Positions 44,053-53,538 of a stretch of 64,000 nucleotides of DNA are shown here, piece after piece. Position 1 is the first letter of the stretch. Each line of letters starts with the position of its first letter. The notes beneath the pieces are model-generated. The model ran no database searches and was not told the origin of the DNA. It worked only from the letters and a program-made list of their open reading frames with translations. Both the position numbers and the translations under genes were made by a program. Source of the stretch: an uncultured Succiniclasticum sp. (GTDB lineage: Bacteria; Bacillota; Negativicutes; Acidaminococcales; Acidaminococcaceae); the NCBI GenBank assembly GCA_905235335.1, contig CAJOKZ010000002.1:939-64938 (forward strand). The letters are read 5' to 3'.

Positions 44053-44080
44053 ATTTTATCAGATTCCCAAAAAAACACAA
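44053..44080 (-). promoter_or_regulatory. Promoter of sepF
   Basis: On the minus strand, -35 TTGTGT (44080-44075), 16-bp spacer, -10 TAAAAT (44058-44053), giving a leader of about 110 nt. The rest of the 43938-44267 gap is AT-rich with repeated TTTTATCAGA motifs and no visible gene. Confidence 0.55.
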
Positions 44081-44267
44081 CTGTTTTATCAGAAAAACTG
44101 TTAAAATTTTCTGTTTTTTTGTCAAAATTTTCCGGTATCTTTCCATCTTTTCCGATCTTCTACCGGAAACACCGCCGCCATCCACTGCCTGTGACTTTTT
44201 ATTTTCCCGCGCCCAATACACAGATTGTATTATTCGCAAGACCGAAAATATCAACGACCTGCATCTT

Positions 44268-46100
44268 TTATTTTTCCGCCGCCGCATTCTTGGCACGTCC
44301 GCGCATGCGGCCCCGTTCCACACGGTCCAGCACACGCTTACGCATACGGATATTCTTCGGTGTGACCTCCACCAGCTCATCGTCGTTGATGTGTTCCAGC
44401 GCCTGCTCCAGCGAGAAGAACACCGGCGGAATCAGGCGGATGGCATCATCGCTTCCGGATGCGCGCATGTTGGACACATGTTTCTTCTTACAGGGATTGA
44501 CATCCATATCGTCCTCGCGGGCGTTTTCGCCTATGATCTCGCCCTGATATACATTCTGCCCCGGGACAATATACATTATGCCGCGCTCCTGGCAGTTTCC
44601 GATGCCGTAAGCGCAGGTCTCCCCGTTTTCAAAGGCCACCAGGCTGCCCCGGGTACGTCCCGGGATCGGTCCCTTGTAATAATCGTATCCCGCATAGACA
44701 TGGTTCATGACGCCGTTGCCCTTCGTATCCGTCAGGAACTGGTTGCGGAAACCGATCAGGCCCCGGGCCGGAATCTTGAACTCCAGGCGCATATAGCCTG
44801 CCATCTCGTGCATGTTTACCAGTTCTGCCTTTCGGGTACCCAAATCTTCCATAACCACGCCCATAAAATCCTGCGGCACGTCGATGGTCAGCGCTTCCAT
44901 GGGTTCCATGGTATGCCCGTCCGCATCTTTACGGAGGATGACCTTGGGCTTGCCCACCTGCAGTTCAAAGCCTTCCCGGCGCATGGTCTCGATCAAGATC
45001 GACAGGTGCAGTTCCCCGCGTCCCTTCACTACAAAGGTGTCCGTGTTTTCGGTCTCTTCCACCCGCAGCGCCACGTTGGTCTGGATCTCTTTCATCAGAC
45101 GGTCCCGCAGGTGACGGCTGGTCACATACTCCCCTTCCTTACCGGCAAAGGGACTGTCATTTACAAGGAACTCCATCGACAGGGTCGGCTCGTCTATCTT
45201 GATACCCGCCAGCGCTTCCGGCTGCTCGGGATCCGCGATGGTATCGCCGATCTCCACCTGGCTCAGCCCGATCAGCGCCACGATATCGCCGGCCTGCACT
45301 TCCTGTATTTCCGTGCGTTTCAGTCCCTGATAGGTATAAAGGCGGCCAATCTTTTCCACGGCGACCCTGTCTTCGTGCATCAAGGCAACCTGCTGCCCGT
45401 TCCGGATCGTACCGCGCACCACGCGGCCTACCACGATGCGGCCCACATAGGAATCATAGTCCAGGGTGTTGGCCAGCATCTGCAGCGGCTTGTCCGTCTC
45501 CACGTCCGGTGCGGGGATCGTATCCAAAATCACCTGGAACAAAGGTTCCAAGTCGCTACTTTCGTCATCCATGGACAGCTTGGCAAAGCCGGAACGGGCC
45601 GAAGCGTACACCACGGGGAATTCCAGCTGCTCATCGTCTGCTTCCAGTTCAATGAACAGGTCCAGCACTTCGTCCACCACTTCCGTGGCGCGCTGGTCCG
45701 GACGGTCGATCTTGTTGATGACCACAATGGGCTTCAGGTGTTTTTCCAGCGCCTTGCGCAGCACGTACTTCGTCTGGGGCATGGGCCCTTCATAAGCGTC
45801 GACCAGCAGCAGCACGCCGTCCACCATGGTCAGGACCCGTTCCACCTCCCCGCCGAAATCCGCATGGCCGGGGGTGTCCAGAATATTGATCTTCGTCCCG
45901 TTATGCATCACTGACGTATTTTTGGATAAGATGGTAATACCGCGCTCCCGCTCCAAATCGTTGGAGTCCATCACGCGTTCCGCCACCTTTTCATTTTCGC
46001 GGAAGATATGGCTCTGCTTCAGCATGGCGTCCACCAGCGTGGTTTTGCCATGGTCGACATGGGCAATGATCGCAATGTTCCGGATATCGTTTCTGATCAT
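44268..46100 (-). CDS. typA: Ribosome-associated GTPase TypA/BipA
   Basis: A 610-residue translational GTPase. G motifs are AHVDHGKT (G1), RERGITI (G2), [14 protein letters not shown] (G3) and NKIDRP (G4). Domains II-V follow, with [29 protein letters not shown] in the EF-G-like domain, and the TypA-specific C-terminal domain ([25 protein letters not shown]). Length is normal. It aids ribosome assembly and stress growth. Ribosome site CAGGAGAGG. Confidence 0.98.
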   Translation of the reverse strand: MIRNDIRNIAIIAHVDHGKTTLVDAMLKQSHIFRENEKVAERVMDSNDLERERGITILSKNTSVMHNGTKINILDTPGHADFGGEVERVLTMVDGVLLLVDAYEGPMPQTKYVLRKALEKHLKPIVVINKIDRPDQRATEVVDEVLDLFIELEADDEQLEFPVVYASARSGFAKLSMDDESSDLEPLFQVILDTIPAPDVETDKPLQMLANTLDYDSYVGRIVVGRVVRGTIRNGQQVALMHEDRVAVEKIGRLYTYQGLKRTEIQEVQAGDIVALIGLSQVEIGDTIADPEQPEALAGIKIDEPTLSMEFLVNDSPFAGKEGEYVTSRHLRDRLMKEIQTNVALRVEETENTDTFVVKGRGELHLSILIETMRREGFELQVGKPKVILRKDADGHTMEPMEALTIDVPQDFMGVVMEDLGTRKAELVNMHEMAGYMRLEFKIPARGLIGFRNQFLTDTKGNGVMNHVYAGYDYYKGPIPGRTRGSLVAFENGETCAYGIGNCQERGIMYIVPGQNVYQGEIIGENAREDDMDVNPCKKKHVSNMRASGSDDAIRLIPPVFFSLEQALEHINDDELVEVTPKNIRMRKRVLDRVERGRMRGRAKNAAAEK

Positions 46101-46126
46101 TCTACTGATTCCTCTCCTGATTCCTT

Positions 46127-46172
46127 AAAGAACCGCTGCCTGAACCGGCGCAACGCTTTTCAGCGATTCCTT
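46127..46172. repeat. Palindromic repeat copy 3 (short form)
   Basis: AAAGAACCGCTGCC at the left and TCAGCGATTCCTTAC at the right, with CGGCGCAACG inside, matching the ends and core of copies 1 and 2. It lies between the dctM terminator and typA. Confidence 0.5.
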
Positions 46173-46188
46173 ACACGCTAAAATTCCG

Positions 46189-46220
46189 AAAAAACGAGGA
46201 TGCCTATCAGAGCATCCTCG
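46189..46220 (-). terminator. Terminator of the TRAP operon
   Basis: CGAGGATGC / GCATCCTCG stem (46195-46203 with 46212-46220), T6 on the minus strand. Confidence 0.9.
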
Positions 46221-46345
46221 ACTGTGACTTACTTATTATATTCTTTTTGTTTTTCACTGTCAACACAAAACCCTAGCGGCCCGGCAGGTTTTTTCTTTCA
46301 GGCCGGGGTTTCCCGCAACTCCGGAGGCCGATGGGTTCCCACGTC

Positions 46346-47623
46346 TTATTTTACAATGCTGGGAAGCCATGTCGCCAGTTCCGGCACGAGACAAAGAATC
46401 AGCATCTCAAACGCCATGACGGCCGCATAAGGCATTACACCCTTTACGATCTGCGTCATCTTGCTGTCAGGGCTGACGCCCTGGATGACGAACAGGTTCA
46501 TGCCGACCGGCGGTGTGATCAGCGCCATTTCCATGTTGATCTGGAGGATGACGTTGAACCAGATGGGATCAAAGCCCAGCTGCAGGATGATGGGGTACAG
46601 GATCGGTACCGTGATGAAGATGATGGATACCGTTTCCAGGATACAGCCCAGGAACAGCAGCAGGCAGTTGATCATGATGAAGAATATCCACCGGCTCATC
46701 TGCATTTCCGTAACCATCATCGTCAGCGCCTGAGGCACCTGCAGGATCGTCAGCACGAAGCCGAACAGGGTGGCACCGATCATGATGGCAAAGATCATGG
46801 AAGATGTCTTGACCGTTCCCAGCAGGATACCGGGGATATGTTTCAGTGTAAGTGTTTTATAAATAAAGAAGGTGATGAACAGGGAGAACACCGTTCCGAC
46901 AGCCGCCGCTTCCGTAGGGGTAAAGGCACCGGTATAGATGCCGCCTACGACGATCACCGGCAGCATGAGGCCCCAGATAGAGCTTTTCAGCGCCGTGATC
47001 CTCTCGTCCCAGGAGGCTTTTGGCTCCAGCGGCAGATTGCGCGATTTGAAGATGACCACAAGAATGAAGAAGACCGTCAGCATAAATCCGGGAACCACAC
47101 CGGACATGAACAGCTGGCCGATGGATTCCCCGGTGATGGCGCCGTACAGGATCATGGGAATGGACGGCGGGATCAGGATGCCCAGGGTACCGCCCGCGGC
47201 AACCGCGCCGAGCACGACGGTCCGTTCATAATTACGCTTCAGCATTTCCGGGATCGCAATAGCGCCGATGGTGACGGCGCAGGCCGCGGAAGAACCGGTG
47301 ATGGCGGCGAAGATGCCGCAGGCTACGATGGTCGCGGCTCCCAGCCCGCCGGGCAGATGGCGCAGCCACTTGTTGCCCAGTTCGAACAGGTCATCGCCGA
47401 CCTTGCCTTCCAGCAGGATCTGGCTCATCAGAACATACAGCGGCACGGCGCAGAGCACAAAGTCATCCAGCGATTTGTAGGCCAGCAGCGGAATCTGGTT
47501 CAGCGTGCCTTCGCCTCCCATAAACAGAAGCATGCCCACAAGGCCGCCGGTCCCCAGCGCGAAGCCGACCGGAAGGCCGATAGCCAGCAGCACCAGTAGC
47601 ATAACGGTAAACAAAATAATCAT
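46346..47623 (-). CDS. dctM: TRAP transporter, large permease
   Basis: A 425-residue DctM-type subunit with about 12 helices: LPVGFALGTGGLVGMLLFM, SAACAVTIGAIAIPEMLKRNY, GGTLGILIPPSIPMILYGAITGESIG, LGCILETVSIIFITVPILYPI and LALITPPVGMNLFVIQG-type sequence near the end. It is the sodium-driven conducting subunit. Its ATG overlaps the dctQ stop by four bases (ATGA). Last gene of the T-box-controlled operon. Confidence 0.96.
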   Translation of the reverse strand: MIILFTVMLLVLLAIGLPVGFALGTGGLVGMLLFMGGEGTLNQIPLLAYKSLDDFVLCAVPLYVLMSQILLEGKVGDDLFELGNKWLRHLPGGLGAATIVACGIFAAITGSSAACAVTIGAIAIPEMLKRNYERTVVLGAVAAGGTLGILIPPSIPMILYGAITGESIGQLFMSGVVPGFMLTVFFILVVIFKSRNLPLEPKASWDERITALKSSIWGLMLPVIVVGGIYTGAFTPTEAAAVGTVFSLFITFFIYKTLTLKHIPGILLGTVKTSSMIFAIMIGATLFGFVLTILQVPQALTMMVTEMQMSRWIFFIMINCLLLFLGCILETVSIIFITVPILYPIILQLGFDPIWFNVILQINMEMALITPPVGMNLFVIQGVSPDSKMTQIVKGVMPYAAVMAFEMLILCLVPELATWLPSIVK

Positions 47624-48162
47624 TTTGCCACCTCCCCTGCCGCCGCAGCCGGGTCATACGAAGGATCGCCCAGTTTGATAACATTTTCCAAAAAGGCCCG
47701 GATAAAATGAAGGAACATCAACCCGAAGCCCACAGGCAGGGACGTCTGCGGGATCCACAACGGGGTGCGCAGCGTCGTAGGCGCGATCATCCCCAGTTCA
47801 AAGGTCATGGCAACCATGTCAATGGCATAGACGGTGACCACACCGCAGAATATCATGCCGATAAAGGACGTAATGACATTCAGTATCTCATTTGTCCGTT
47901 CACTTAAATGGGAAAGCAGGATATCCACCCGGATATGTTTGTTTGCCACAAATGTCACGGACATACCGAGGAAACCGGCAATCGTCACGCAGTACGTGGA
48001 AATTTCCACAACCCATTCCGTCGGGCTGTTGAAAAGGCCCCTCATAATGACCTCATATACAATGGAAAAGGCGGGAATAAAAAGCAGTAACCCTGCAATC
48101 ACCCCCACCACACGGGTGAGGCCCACCAAAAATCTTCTGTAAACCGCTAAAAAACCTTTCAC
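47620..48162 (-). CDS. dctQ: TRAP transporter, small permease
   Basis: A 180-residue four-helix DctQ subunit: VYEVIMRGLFNSPTEWVVEISTYC is the characteristic second-helix region. It bridges the binding protein and DctM. Start is GTG (48162-48160) after GTAGGAGAA. Overlaps dctM by four bases. Confidence 0.94.
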   Translation of the reverse strand: MKGFLAVYRRFLVGLTRVVGVIAGLLLFIPAFSIVYEVIMRGLFNSPTEWVVEISTYCVTIAGFLGMSVTFVANKHIRVDILLSHLSERTNEILNVITSFIGMIFCGVVTVYAIDMVAMTFELGMIAPTTLRTPLWIPQTSLPVGFGLMFLHFIRAFLENVIKLGDPSYDPAAAAGEVAK

Positions 48163-48221
48163 GTTGTTCTCCTACCCAGGAAAGCATATATCACGTTATG
48201 CCCCTGCTTCCGGTCATATTT

Positions 48222-49253
48222 TTATTTTGTGCACAGTTCCAGAATCTTTTTGCCCTGTTCGCCGGCATGTTTGGTGAAGATATCCCAAACCGGTTTAGTA
48301 GCTGCCTGCCAATTTTTGATTTCACTTTCAGGTACTACGTACACTTCCATGCCTTTGGCTTTCAGGTCTTCCAGGCCTTTCAGGTCTTCCGCCTTGGCAT
48401 TTTTGCGCAGGGTGTCGCGGACTTCTTTAGCTGCTTCCATGAATGCTTTCTGCTGCGGTTCGCTCATCTTGGCAAAGGACTTGTCATTCATGGCTACGAT
48501 GAATTCCGGAGACGCATGGTTGGTGATGGTCAGGTATTTGGTAACTTCATACATCTTGCGGTCACGCATAGCGGAGGTGCCGGAAGACTGACCGTCGATG
48601 GTGCCGCGCTGCAGAGCCATGTAAACTTCACCGGCGCCCATGGTGACCGGGGAAGCGCCCAGAGCTTTAATGGTTTCGGAAGCCAGTTCGCTGTAACCGC
48701 GGATCTTCAGGCCTTTGAAATCTTCCGGTTTTTTGATGGGTCTCTTGTTGTTGGCATACTGAACAAAGCCGTAGTCGGCCCAGTATACAACCTTAACGTG
48801 TTTTTTGGCCAGTTCTTCTTCCAGGATCTTGCCCATGCCGCCATCGATGGCGCTGTCTACTTTTTCATAGCCGGGGAATACGAAAGGAACGTCAAACACT
48901 TCCAGGGCCGGAATGATGGTAGCCCAGCGGCCAACAGTGTTCAGGCCCATGTCAACGCCGCCGGTCATGATGGCATCGTTCATGGTCTTGTCATTGTACA
49001 GCTGCCCTGCCGGGAAAGCAGTGATCACAACTTCACCCTTGGTCTTGTCCTTGACCTTGGCGATAAAGCTTTCTACACCCTTCGCCAGCGGATGGTTGGC
49101 CGGTAATGCGTACGCTAACTTATATTCCACTTTTTTACCTGCCGCCGGAGCCGCCGCTTTCTTGTCGCCACCACCGCCGCAGCCTGCCATACAGATCGTT
49201 GCCATAGCCAGTGCGGCTACTGCCATCGCTTTGAACCATTTTCCTGTTTTCAT
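48222..49253 (-). CDS. dctP: TRAP transporter, substrate-binding lipoprotein
   Basis: About 343 residues; lipoprotein signal with lipobox CMAGC (Cys25 from this start) then a glycine run, and a DctP fold: AYALPANHPLAKGVESF, FDVPFVFPGYEKVDSAIDG, LKIRGYSELASETIKALGASPVTMGAGEVYMALQRGTIDGQ. The Arg in KIRGYSE is the conserved residue that pairs with the ligand carboxylate, so an organic acid or zwitterionic amino acid is likely. The ATG at 49253 follows TGGAGGAG. First gene after the T-box leader. Confidence 0.95.
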   Translation of the reverse strand: MKTGKWFKAMAVAALAMATICMAGCGGGGDKKAAAPAAGKKVEYKLAYALPANHPLAKGVESFIAKVKDKTKGEVVITAFPAGQLYNDKTMNDAIMTGGVDMGLNTVGRWATIIPALEVFDVPFVFPGYEKVDSAIDGGMGKILEEELAKKHVKVVYWADYGFVQYANNKRPIKKPEDFKGLKIRGYSELASETIKALGASPVTMGAGEVYMALQRGTIDGQSSGTSAMRDRKMYEVTKYLTITNHASPEFIVAMNDKSFAKMSEPQQKAFMEAAKEVRDTLRKNAKAEDLKGLEDLKAKGMEVYVVPESEIKNWQAATKPVWDIFTKHAGEQGKKILELCTK

Positions 49254-49361
49254 TCTTTCTCCTCCACTTTTCATTTAATAAAAAATTATACGGACAGAGT
49301 AAACGGGCCGCGAAAACCCATTGCCGAAAGGCTATGCCGGCAGCAGAACGCCACCATACAT

Positions 49362-49595
49362 AAAAAATCCCCTGTCGGAATATTCCGGCAGGGGCGTCAT
49401 TCACGCGGTACCACCCTACATTATACTCTCCGGCCCGATAACGCCGCCACAGCGCTTTACCCTAAAAGGCGCAACCCGTTCAGATAAAGAACTCCCAGGC
49501 GAGAAGTCCTATCGCTTCCACCGGCTCGCACCGCCCGCCGGTTCTCTGTTGTCCGCGCATAAAACCAATCCTGATCACAGTTTTTATTTGAAATT
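49362..49595 (-). promoter_or_regulatory. T-box leader controlling the TRAP operon
   Basis: On the minus strand: an AGAGA motif (about 49548-49542) followed by a Stem I with ACCGG...CCGGT; specifier region ACTT-CTC-GCC-TGGGAG with the CTC codon at 49503-49501; the invariant T-box AGGGTGGTACCGCG (49417-49404); and a terminator CCCCTGCCGG/CCGACAGGGG with T6 (49394-49362). Alignment to the usual codon-NCC-TNGGAG layout points to Leu (CUC); reading one base earlier would give Ser (UCU). Uncharged tRNA would favour antitermination and transcription of dctPQM, which begins about 110 nt further on. Confidence 0.92.
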
Positions 49596-49601
49596 AAATT
49601 C

Positions 49602-49630
49602 AGTATAGCAAGGCGGTATTAAAATGTCAA
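49602..49630 (-). promoter_or_regulatory. Promoter of the T-box/TRAP operon
   Basis: On the minus strand, perfect -35 TTGACA (49630-49625), a 17-bp spacer and -10 TATACT (49607-49602). The start would fall just before the T-box Stem I. Confidence 0.9.
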
Positions 49631-49709
49631 TTGGTTTTTTCACATTTTATTTACAAATAATAATAGAAATCGCAAAGTTTTTCACATGTGCAGCAAACAC
49701 GGGCAGTCT

Positions 49710-51317
49710 TCAGATAGTCCCCAGCATATCGTCCATGTAGCGCCGCACCTTCTCCAGCTTGCGGCGCATCTGTTCCGCTTTGGCGCTGTCCCGAAGGGCG
49801 ATCTGTTCGATCTTGTTCTTGTACTGCAGGTAGTTCCGTTCAACAGCCGCGAGGGAATCCTGCAGTTCGGCAACCTCAGGCTGCGTCTCTGTTTCCGGCG
49901 CCTCTTCGATGACAAAATCGGAGCCCGTGATCTGCACGCTGTCGCCGTATTTGGGAACATAGGCCGCCGTTCCGATCCGCATCTGCAAGTCCTTGGCAAG
50001 GACGCTGGAAGAATCGAATTCCCCGTGGGTCACAAAAAAAATTTTTGGCTTTTGCGGCATCTTTTTATACCACTCCAGCAGCTGCTCCTTGTCCGCATGG
50101 GCGGAAAACCCGGTCATGTTCACGATCTCCGCGGCCACCTGGATGGTCTCGCCCATGATCTTCACTTTTTTCACACCATCGACCAGGTTGCGTCCCAAGG
50201 TCCCCTCTGCCTGATACCCCGCAAAGACCACGGTGCATTCCGGACGCCACAGGTTGTGCTTCAGATGGTGCAGGATGCGCCCGGCATCCGCCATCCCGCT
50301 GGCTGAAAGGATGATCTTGGATCCCTCGATCCCGTTGATCATCTTCGATTCAGCCGCCGTCGGGGTAAAGTGCAGATTTTTCACGGAACTGAGATGGTTG
50401 ACAAAAAAATCGAGCAGTTCCCGCGTTTCCGTATCGTACTCTTCCCTGCTTGCCAGGGTGATCTCTGTGGCTTTGGTCGCCAGCGGGCTGTCGATGTAAA
50501 TTGGTATCGAAGGGATCTTCCCTTCCTTGATCAGCTTCTCAAAATAATAGATCAGCACCTGGGTGCGCCCTACCGCAAAGGCCGGAATGATCACATTACC
50601 GCCCCGTGCGACCGTATCGTTGACGACCCTTGCCAGCTCCGCCTCTTTGTCATATACCTTATGGATGCGGTTCCCGTATGTGGATTCCGTTGTCACAAAG
50701 TCCGCGCCGTCCAATATCGTCGGGTCCTTCACGATAGGCTGATTGGGCTGGCCCACATCCCCGGAAAAGATCATGGTGGTCTTCTTTCCGTTTTCCTCCA
50801 CTTCCAGACGGACCACCGCGCTTCCCAGGATATGCCCGGCCACCCGCAGTTTTGCGATGACCCCCGGGATCACCCCGAAAGTCTCTTCATATTCGTGCTC
50901 ATCAAACAGCTTCAGCGCGGCATAGGCATCATTTACGGTAAACAGGGGAATGACTTCGCTCTTCCCCGCACGCAGCCCCTTCCGGTTGGCGTATTCCGCC
51001 TCGGACTCCTGAATGTTCGCACTGTCCGGGAGCAGGATGCTGCACAGTTCCCGGGTGGATTTCGTACAATGGACGGGACCCTTGAACCCTTCCTTCACCA
51101 GCCGCGGGATCAGGCCGCTGTGATCCACGTGGGCATGGGTCAGGACCATGGCGTCGATCTCTGCCGGATTGAAGGCAAACGGTTTTTCATTCAGGGCCTT
51201 GATCGATCTGGAACCCTGGAACATGCCGCAGTCAACCAGCATCTTCTTCCCGTTCACCTCAAGCAGGTAACAGGAACCCGTCACGATCCGGGCTGCTCCT
51301 AAAAATGTCAGCTTCAT
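49710..51317 (-). CDS. Beta-CASP metallo-beta-lactamase-fold RNase-like hydrolase
   Basis: A 535-residue protein with the MBL motif LTHAHVDHSG, later ligands in VAGHILGSA and IFSGDVGQ, then the beta-CASP domain (IPAFAVGRTQVLIYYFEKL, SASGMADAGRILHHL) and the RNA-specificity segment MTGFSAHADKEQLLEW and FVTHGE. A C-terminal coiled-coil-like tail (AELQDSLAAVERNYLQYKNK to the end) is unusual. The family processes RNA (CPSF-73/RNase J-related) and is widespread in Firmicutes. The open frame extends to 51665, but the ATG at 51317 follows CAGGAGGG and starts the domain. Confidence 0.94.
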   Translation of the reverse strand: MKLTFLGAARIVTGSCYLLEVNGKKMLVDCGMFQGSRSIKALNEKPFAFNPAEIDAMVLTHAHVDHSGLIPRLVKEGFKGPVHCTKSTRELCSILLPDSANIQESEAEYANRKGLRAGKSEVIPLFTVNDAYAALKLFDEHEYEETFGVIPGVIAKLRVAGHILGSAVVRLEVEENGKKTTMIFSGDVGQPNQPIVKDPTILDGADFVTTESTYGNRIHKVYDKEAELARVVNDTVARGGNVIIPAFAVGRTQVLIYYFEKLIKEGKIPSIPIYIDSPLATKATEITLASREEYDTETRELLDFFVNHLSSVKNLHFTPTAAESKMINGIEGSKIILSASGMADAGRILHHLKHNLWRPECTVVFAGYQAEGTLGRNLVDGVKKVKIMGETIQVAAEIVNMTGFSAHADKEQLLEWYKKMPQKPKIFFVTHGEFDSSSVLAKDLQMRIGTAAYVPKYGDSVQITGSDFVIEEAPETETQPEVAELQDSLAAVERNYLQYKNKIEQIALRDSAKAEQMRRKLEKVRRYMDDMLGTI

Positions 51318-51517
51318 ATAATCCCTCCTGAATTCCACTGCGGGACGCCGTTCCGCCTGTGTGCGCCTGGGGCACTGCGCCGGCCGGAAGCAGCGCGGCG
51401 TTTCTTCCGATCCCCGCCGTTTTCTCCCCGCATCTGATTTTATTTCAACTGTTTTTGAATTCTCTGTTCCCTGTTTGTAATATTCTCTGTCGCAGCAATT
51501 ATTCCTGCCATACTGAA

Positions 51518-52741
51518 TTATCCGTTCCGCAAAAAATTTATGAACCGGCGCCACCGGTTCCTGCCGCTGCATCCGCTGCAGTTTCCGCATTCCCCGGTCC
51601 GGTCCTCCCCGAAATAACGCAGGATATAGCTGCGAAGGCATCCTTCCTGCCGGCAGTATTCCCACATCTCCGCCAGCAGCCTTTCCGCCCGTTCCGGCTT
51701 CTCCTGCCGCCGTGCCAGCGCCTTGCCGGTCGCCAGATCCTCGTTGCAGTAAAACAGGACGCAGCGCGCTTCGTCCCCGTTCCGTCCGGCCCGGCCCGCC
51801 TCCTGGTAATATTCTTCCAGACTCAGGGGCATATTGTAATGGATGACAAAGGACACATTCCCTTTGTCTACGCCCATCCCGAAGGCCGAGGTAGCCGCCA
51901 TGACCCGCACCCTGTCCCGGATGAACGCATCCTGCGCGGCAGACCGCTCCCCCGCTGTCAGTCCCCCGTGGTACCGGGCAGCGTCATACCCGTGGCGCCG
52001 GAGCAGCCGGAAACAATGTTCCGTATCACGGCGGGTGGAGCAATACACGATTCCGCTTTTCCCTCTTTGCGTTTCCATCTCGCCAAGCAGCGCCCGGTCC
52101 TTGTCGGCCGGCGACTGTTTCGCAAAGAACAGGTTGGGCCTGTCAAAGCCGCGGACGATCACCAAAGGGTCATCCATTCCCAACCCGGTTATGATATCCT
52201 GCCGTACCGCCGGCGTAGCCGTTGCCGTAAAGGCCGCATACAGCGGCCGTTGCGGCAGCGCCTCCACGAAATTCCGGATGCGGAGATAGGACGGCCGGAA
52301 ATCATGCCCCCACTGGGATACGCAGTGGGCCTCGTCCACTGCCACAAAGGACGGCGGGTTCTTTTGGGCAAAACGGATAAATCCCTCATTCTGCAGCCGT
52401 TCGGGCGAAACATACAGCAATTTGTACGCCCCTCGCGAAGCTTCATACAATGTCCGGTTATAGGTGCGCCGGCTCATACTGCTGTCAAGGCAGAGCGCCG
52501 GGATACACCGCTGCCGCAGATGGGCCGTCTGGTCCTCCATCAGGGAGATCAGCGGCGAGATGACAAAAGTCATTTTCTCCTGCATCAGGGCAGGAACCTG
52601 AAAGCAGAGGGATTTTCCGGCCCCGGTAGGAAGCACGGCCAGGCAGTCCCTGCCCCCGGATATCGCTTCTATGGCCTCCTTCTGTCCGGGCCGGAAACTT
52701 CCATACCCGAACCGTTCCTGCAAAACTTTTTCAGTTTCCAA
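51518..52741 (-). CDS. recQ: Short RecQ-type ATP-dependent DNA helicase
   Basis: About 407 residues: Walker A LPTGAGKSLCFQ, DEAHCVSQWGHDFRPSY, FTATATPAVRQD, ATSAFGMGVDKGNVSFVIHYN and the QEAGRAGRNGD motif VI. It ends with the RecQ zinc-binding cysteines (CRQEGC...CGNCSGC) and lacks the winged-helix and HRDC domains of full RecQ (about 600 residues). The start is TTG (52741-52739), chosen because AGGAGG lies seven bases before; the longer open frame to 52843 has no such site. It lies about 200 bp upstream of the beta-CASP gene, same strand. Confidence 0.92.
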   Translation of the reverse strand: METEKVLQERFGYGSFRPGQKEAIEAISGGRDCLAVLPTGAGKSLCFQVPALMQEKMTFVISPLISLMEDQTAHLRQRCIPALCLDSSMSRRTYNRTLYEASRGAYKLLYVSPERLQNEGFIRFAQKNPPSFVAVDEAHCVSQWGHDFRPSYLRIRNFVEALPQRPLYAAFTATATPAVRQDIITGLGMDDPLVIVRGFDRPNLFFAKQSPADKDRALLGEMETQRGKSGIVYCSTRRDTEHCFRLLRRHGYDAARYHGGLTAGERSAAQDAFIRDRVRVMAATSAFGMGVDKGNVSFVIHYNMPLSLEEYYQEAGRAGRNGDEARCVLFYCNEDLATGKALARRQEKPERAERLLAEMWEYCRQEGCLRSYILRYFGEDRTGECGNCSGCSGRNRWRRFINFLRNG

Positions 52742-52937
52742 TGACACCTCCTGTAAAAAAGACCGGGCACAAACCTCCGGAATGCCGCCGTCAAACCGGC
52801 CGCTTCCCGTAACGGGAACAGTACGGCCCCTTGTCACCGGCATTTCCTGGTGATCGTGTCCGGTCCTGAATATGCTGTCCGCGTGACAGCGGATCCTGTT
52901 TCAGTCTGACAATGGTAAAATGAAAATTGATATGTTG

Positions 52938-53453
52938 TTACAGGTATCTCACGATTTCATCCAGCTTTTTGGATGCCGTATGCAGCGGGCCCGGCTCCAC
53001 CCCTTCCGCACGGTATCCGATGGGCATGAACAGGACAGCCCGTTCCTCTTCAGGCAGATTGAACATGACCTCCAGCTGCGTGTTGGCAAAGCGGTTGCAC
53101 CAGATGGTATCCACCCCCAGGGACGCCGCAGCCAACATCATATGGGTCGCCACGATGCTGACATCCTCTACACCGGAATGGACCTCCGCTTCCTGGGCGT
53201 TCTTCCACTCCTCCTGTTCGTTATAAGTGAACACCAGCACAGTTTTTGCCCCGTATACACAGGGGGACAGCGCGTTCATTTTCTTCAGCGCTTCGTCGCT
53301 CTGAAGCACATAGATGCGCTGGGGCTGGAAATTCTTTGCCGTAGGCGCAAGACGGCCCGCTTCCAAAATGAGGTCCAGCTTTTCCTTTTCCAACGGCTTG
53401 TCGGAAAATTTACGAACAGAAAAACGCTTCCTTGCAAGTTCCAGAAAATCCAT
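52938..53453 (-). CDS. Nitroreductase-family flavoprotein
   Basis: A 171-residue FMN-dependent reductase: MDFLELARKRFSVRKFSDKPLEKEKLDLILEAGRLAPTAKNFQP-type start with the RxSxRxF phosphate-binding segment, MMLAAASLGVDTIWCNRF and the late LFMPIGYRAEG. Short members of this family reduce nitro- or quinone compounds. Ribosome site AAGGAGGG. Physiological substrate unknown. Confidence 0.93.
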   Translation of the reverse strand: MDFLELARKRFSVRKFSDKPLEKEKLDLILEAGRLAPTAKNFQPQRIYVLQSDEALKKMNALSPCVYGAKTVLVFTYNEQEEWKNAQEAEVHSGVEDVSIVATHMMLAAASLGVDTIWCNRFANTQLEVMFNLPEEERAVLFMPIGYRAEGVEPGPLHTASKKLDEIVRYL

Positions 53454-53538
53454 GAAAAACCCTCCTTACTTAAATAATATCTGACTCCGGCCAAATGCCG
53501 GCTTTGCCCAAACCGCTTTTACAGGACAGGGCCGGTTG

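Noticed and set aside
43302-45914. 870-codon open frame on the plus strand across typA
   Set aside because: Antisense to typA and sepF with no family features; a shadow frame.
46331-47599. 422-codon open frame on the plus strand across dctM
   Set aside because: Antisense to dctM; extremely Asp/His/Arg-rich and without a start signal.
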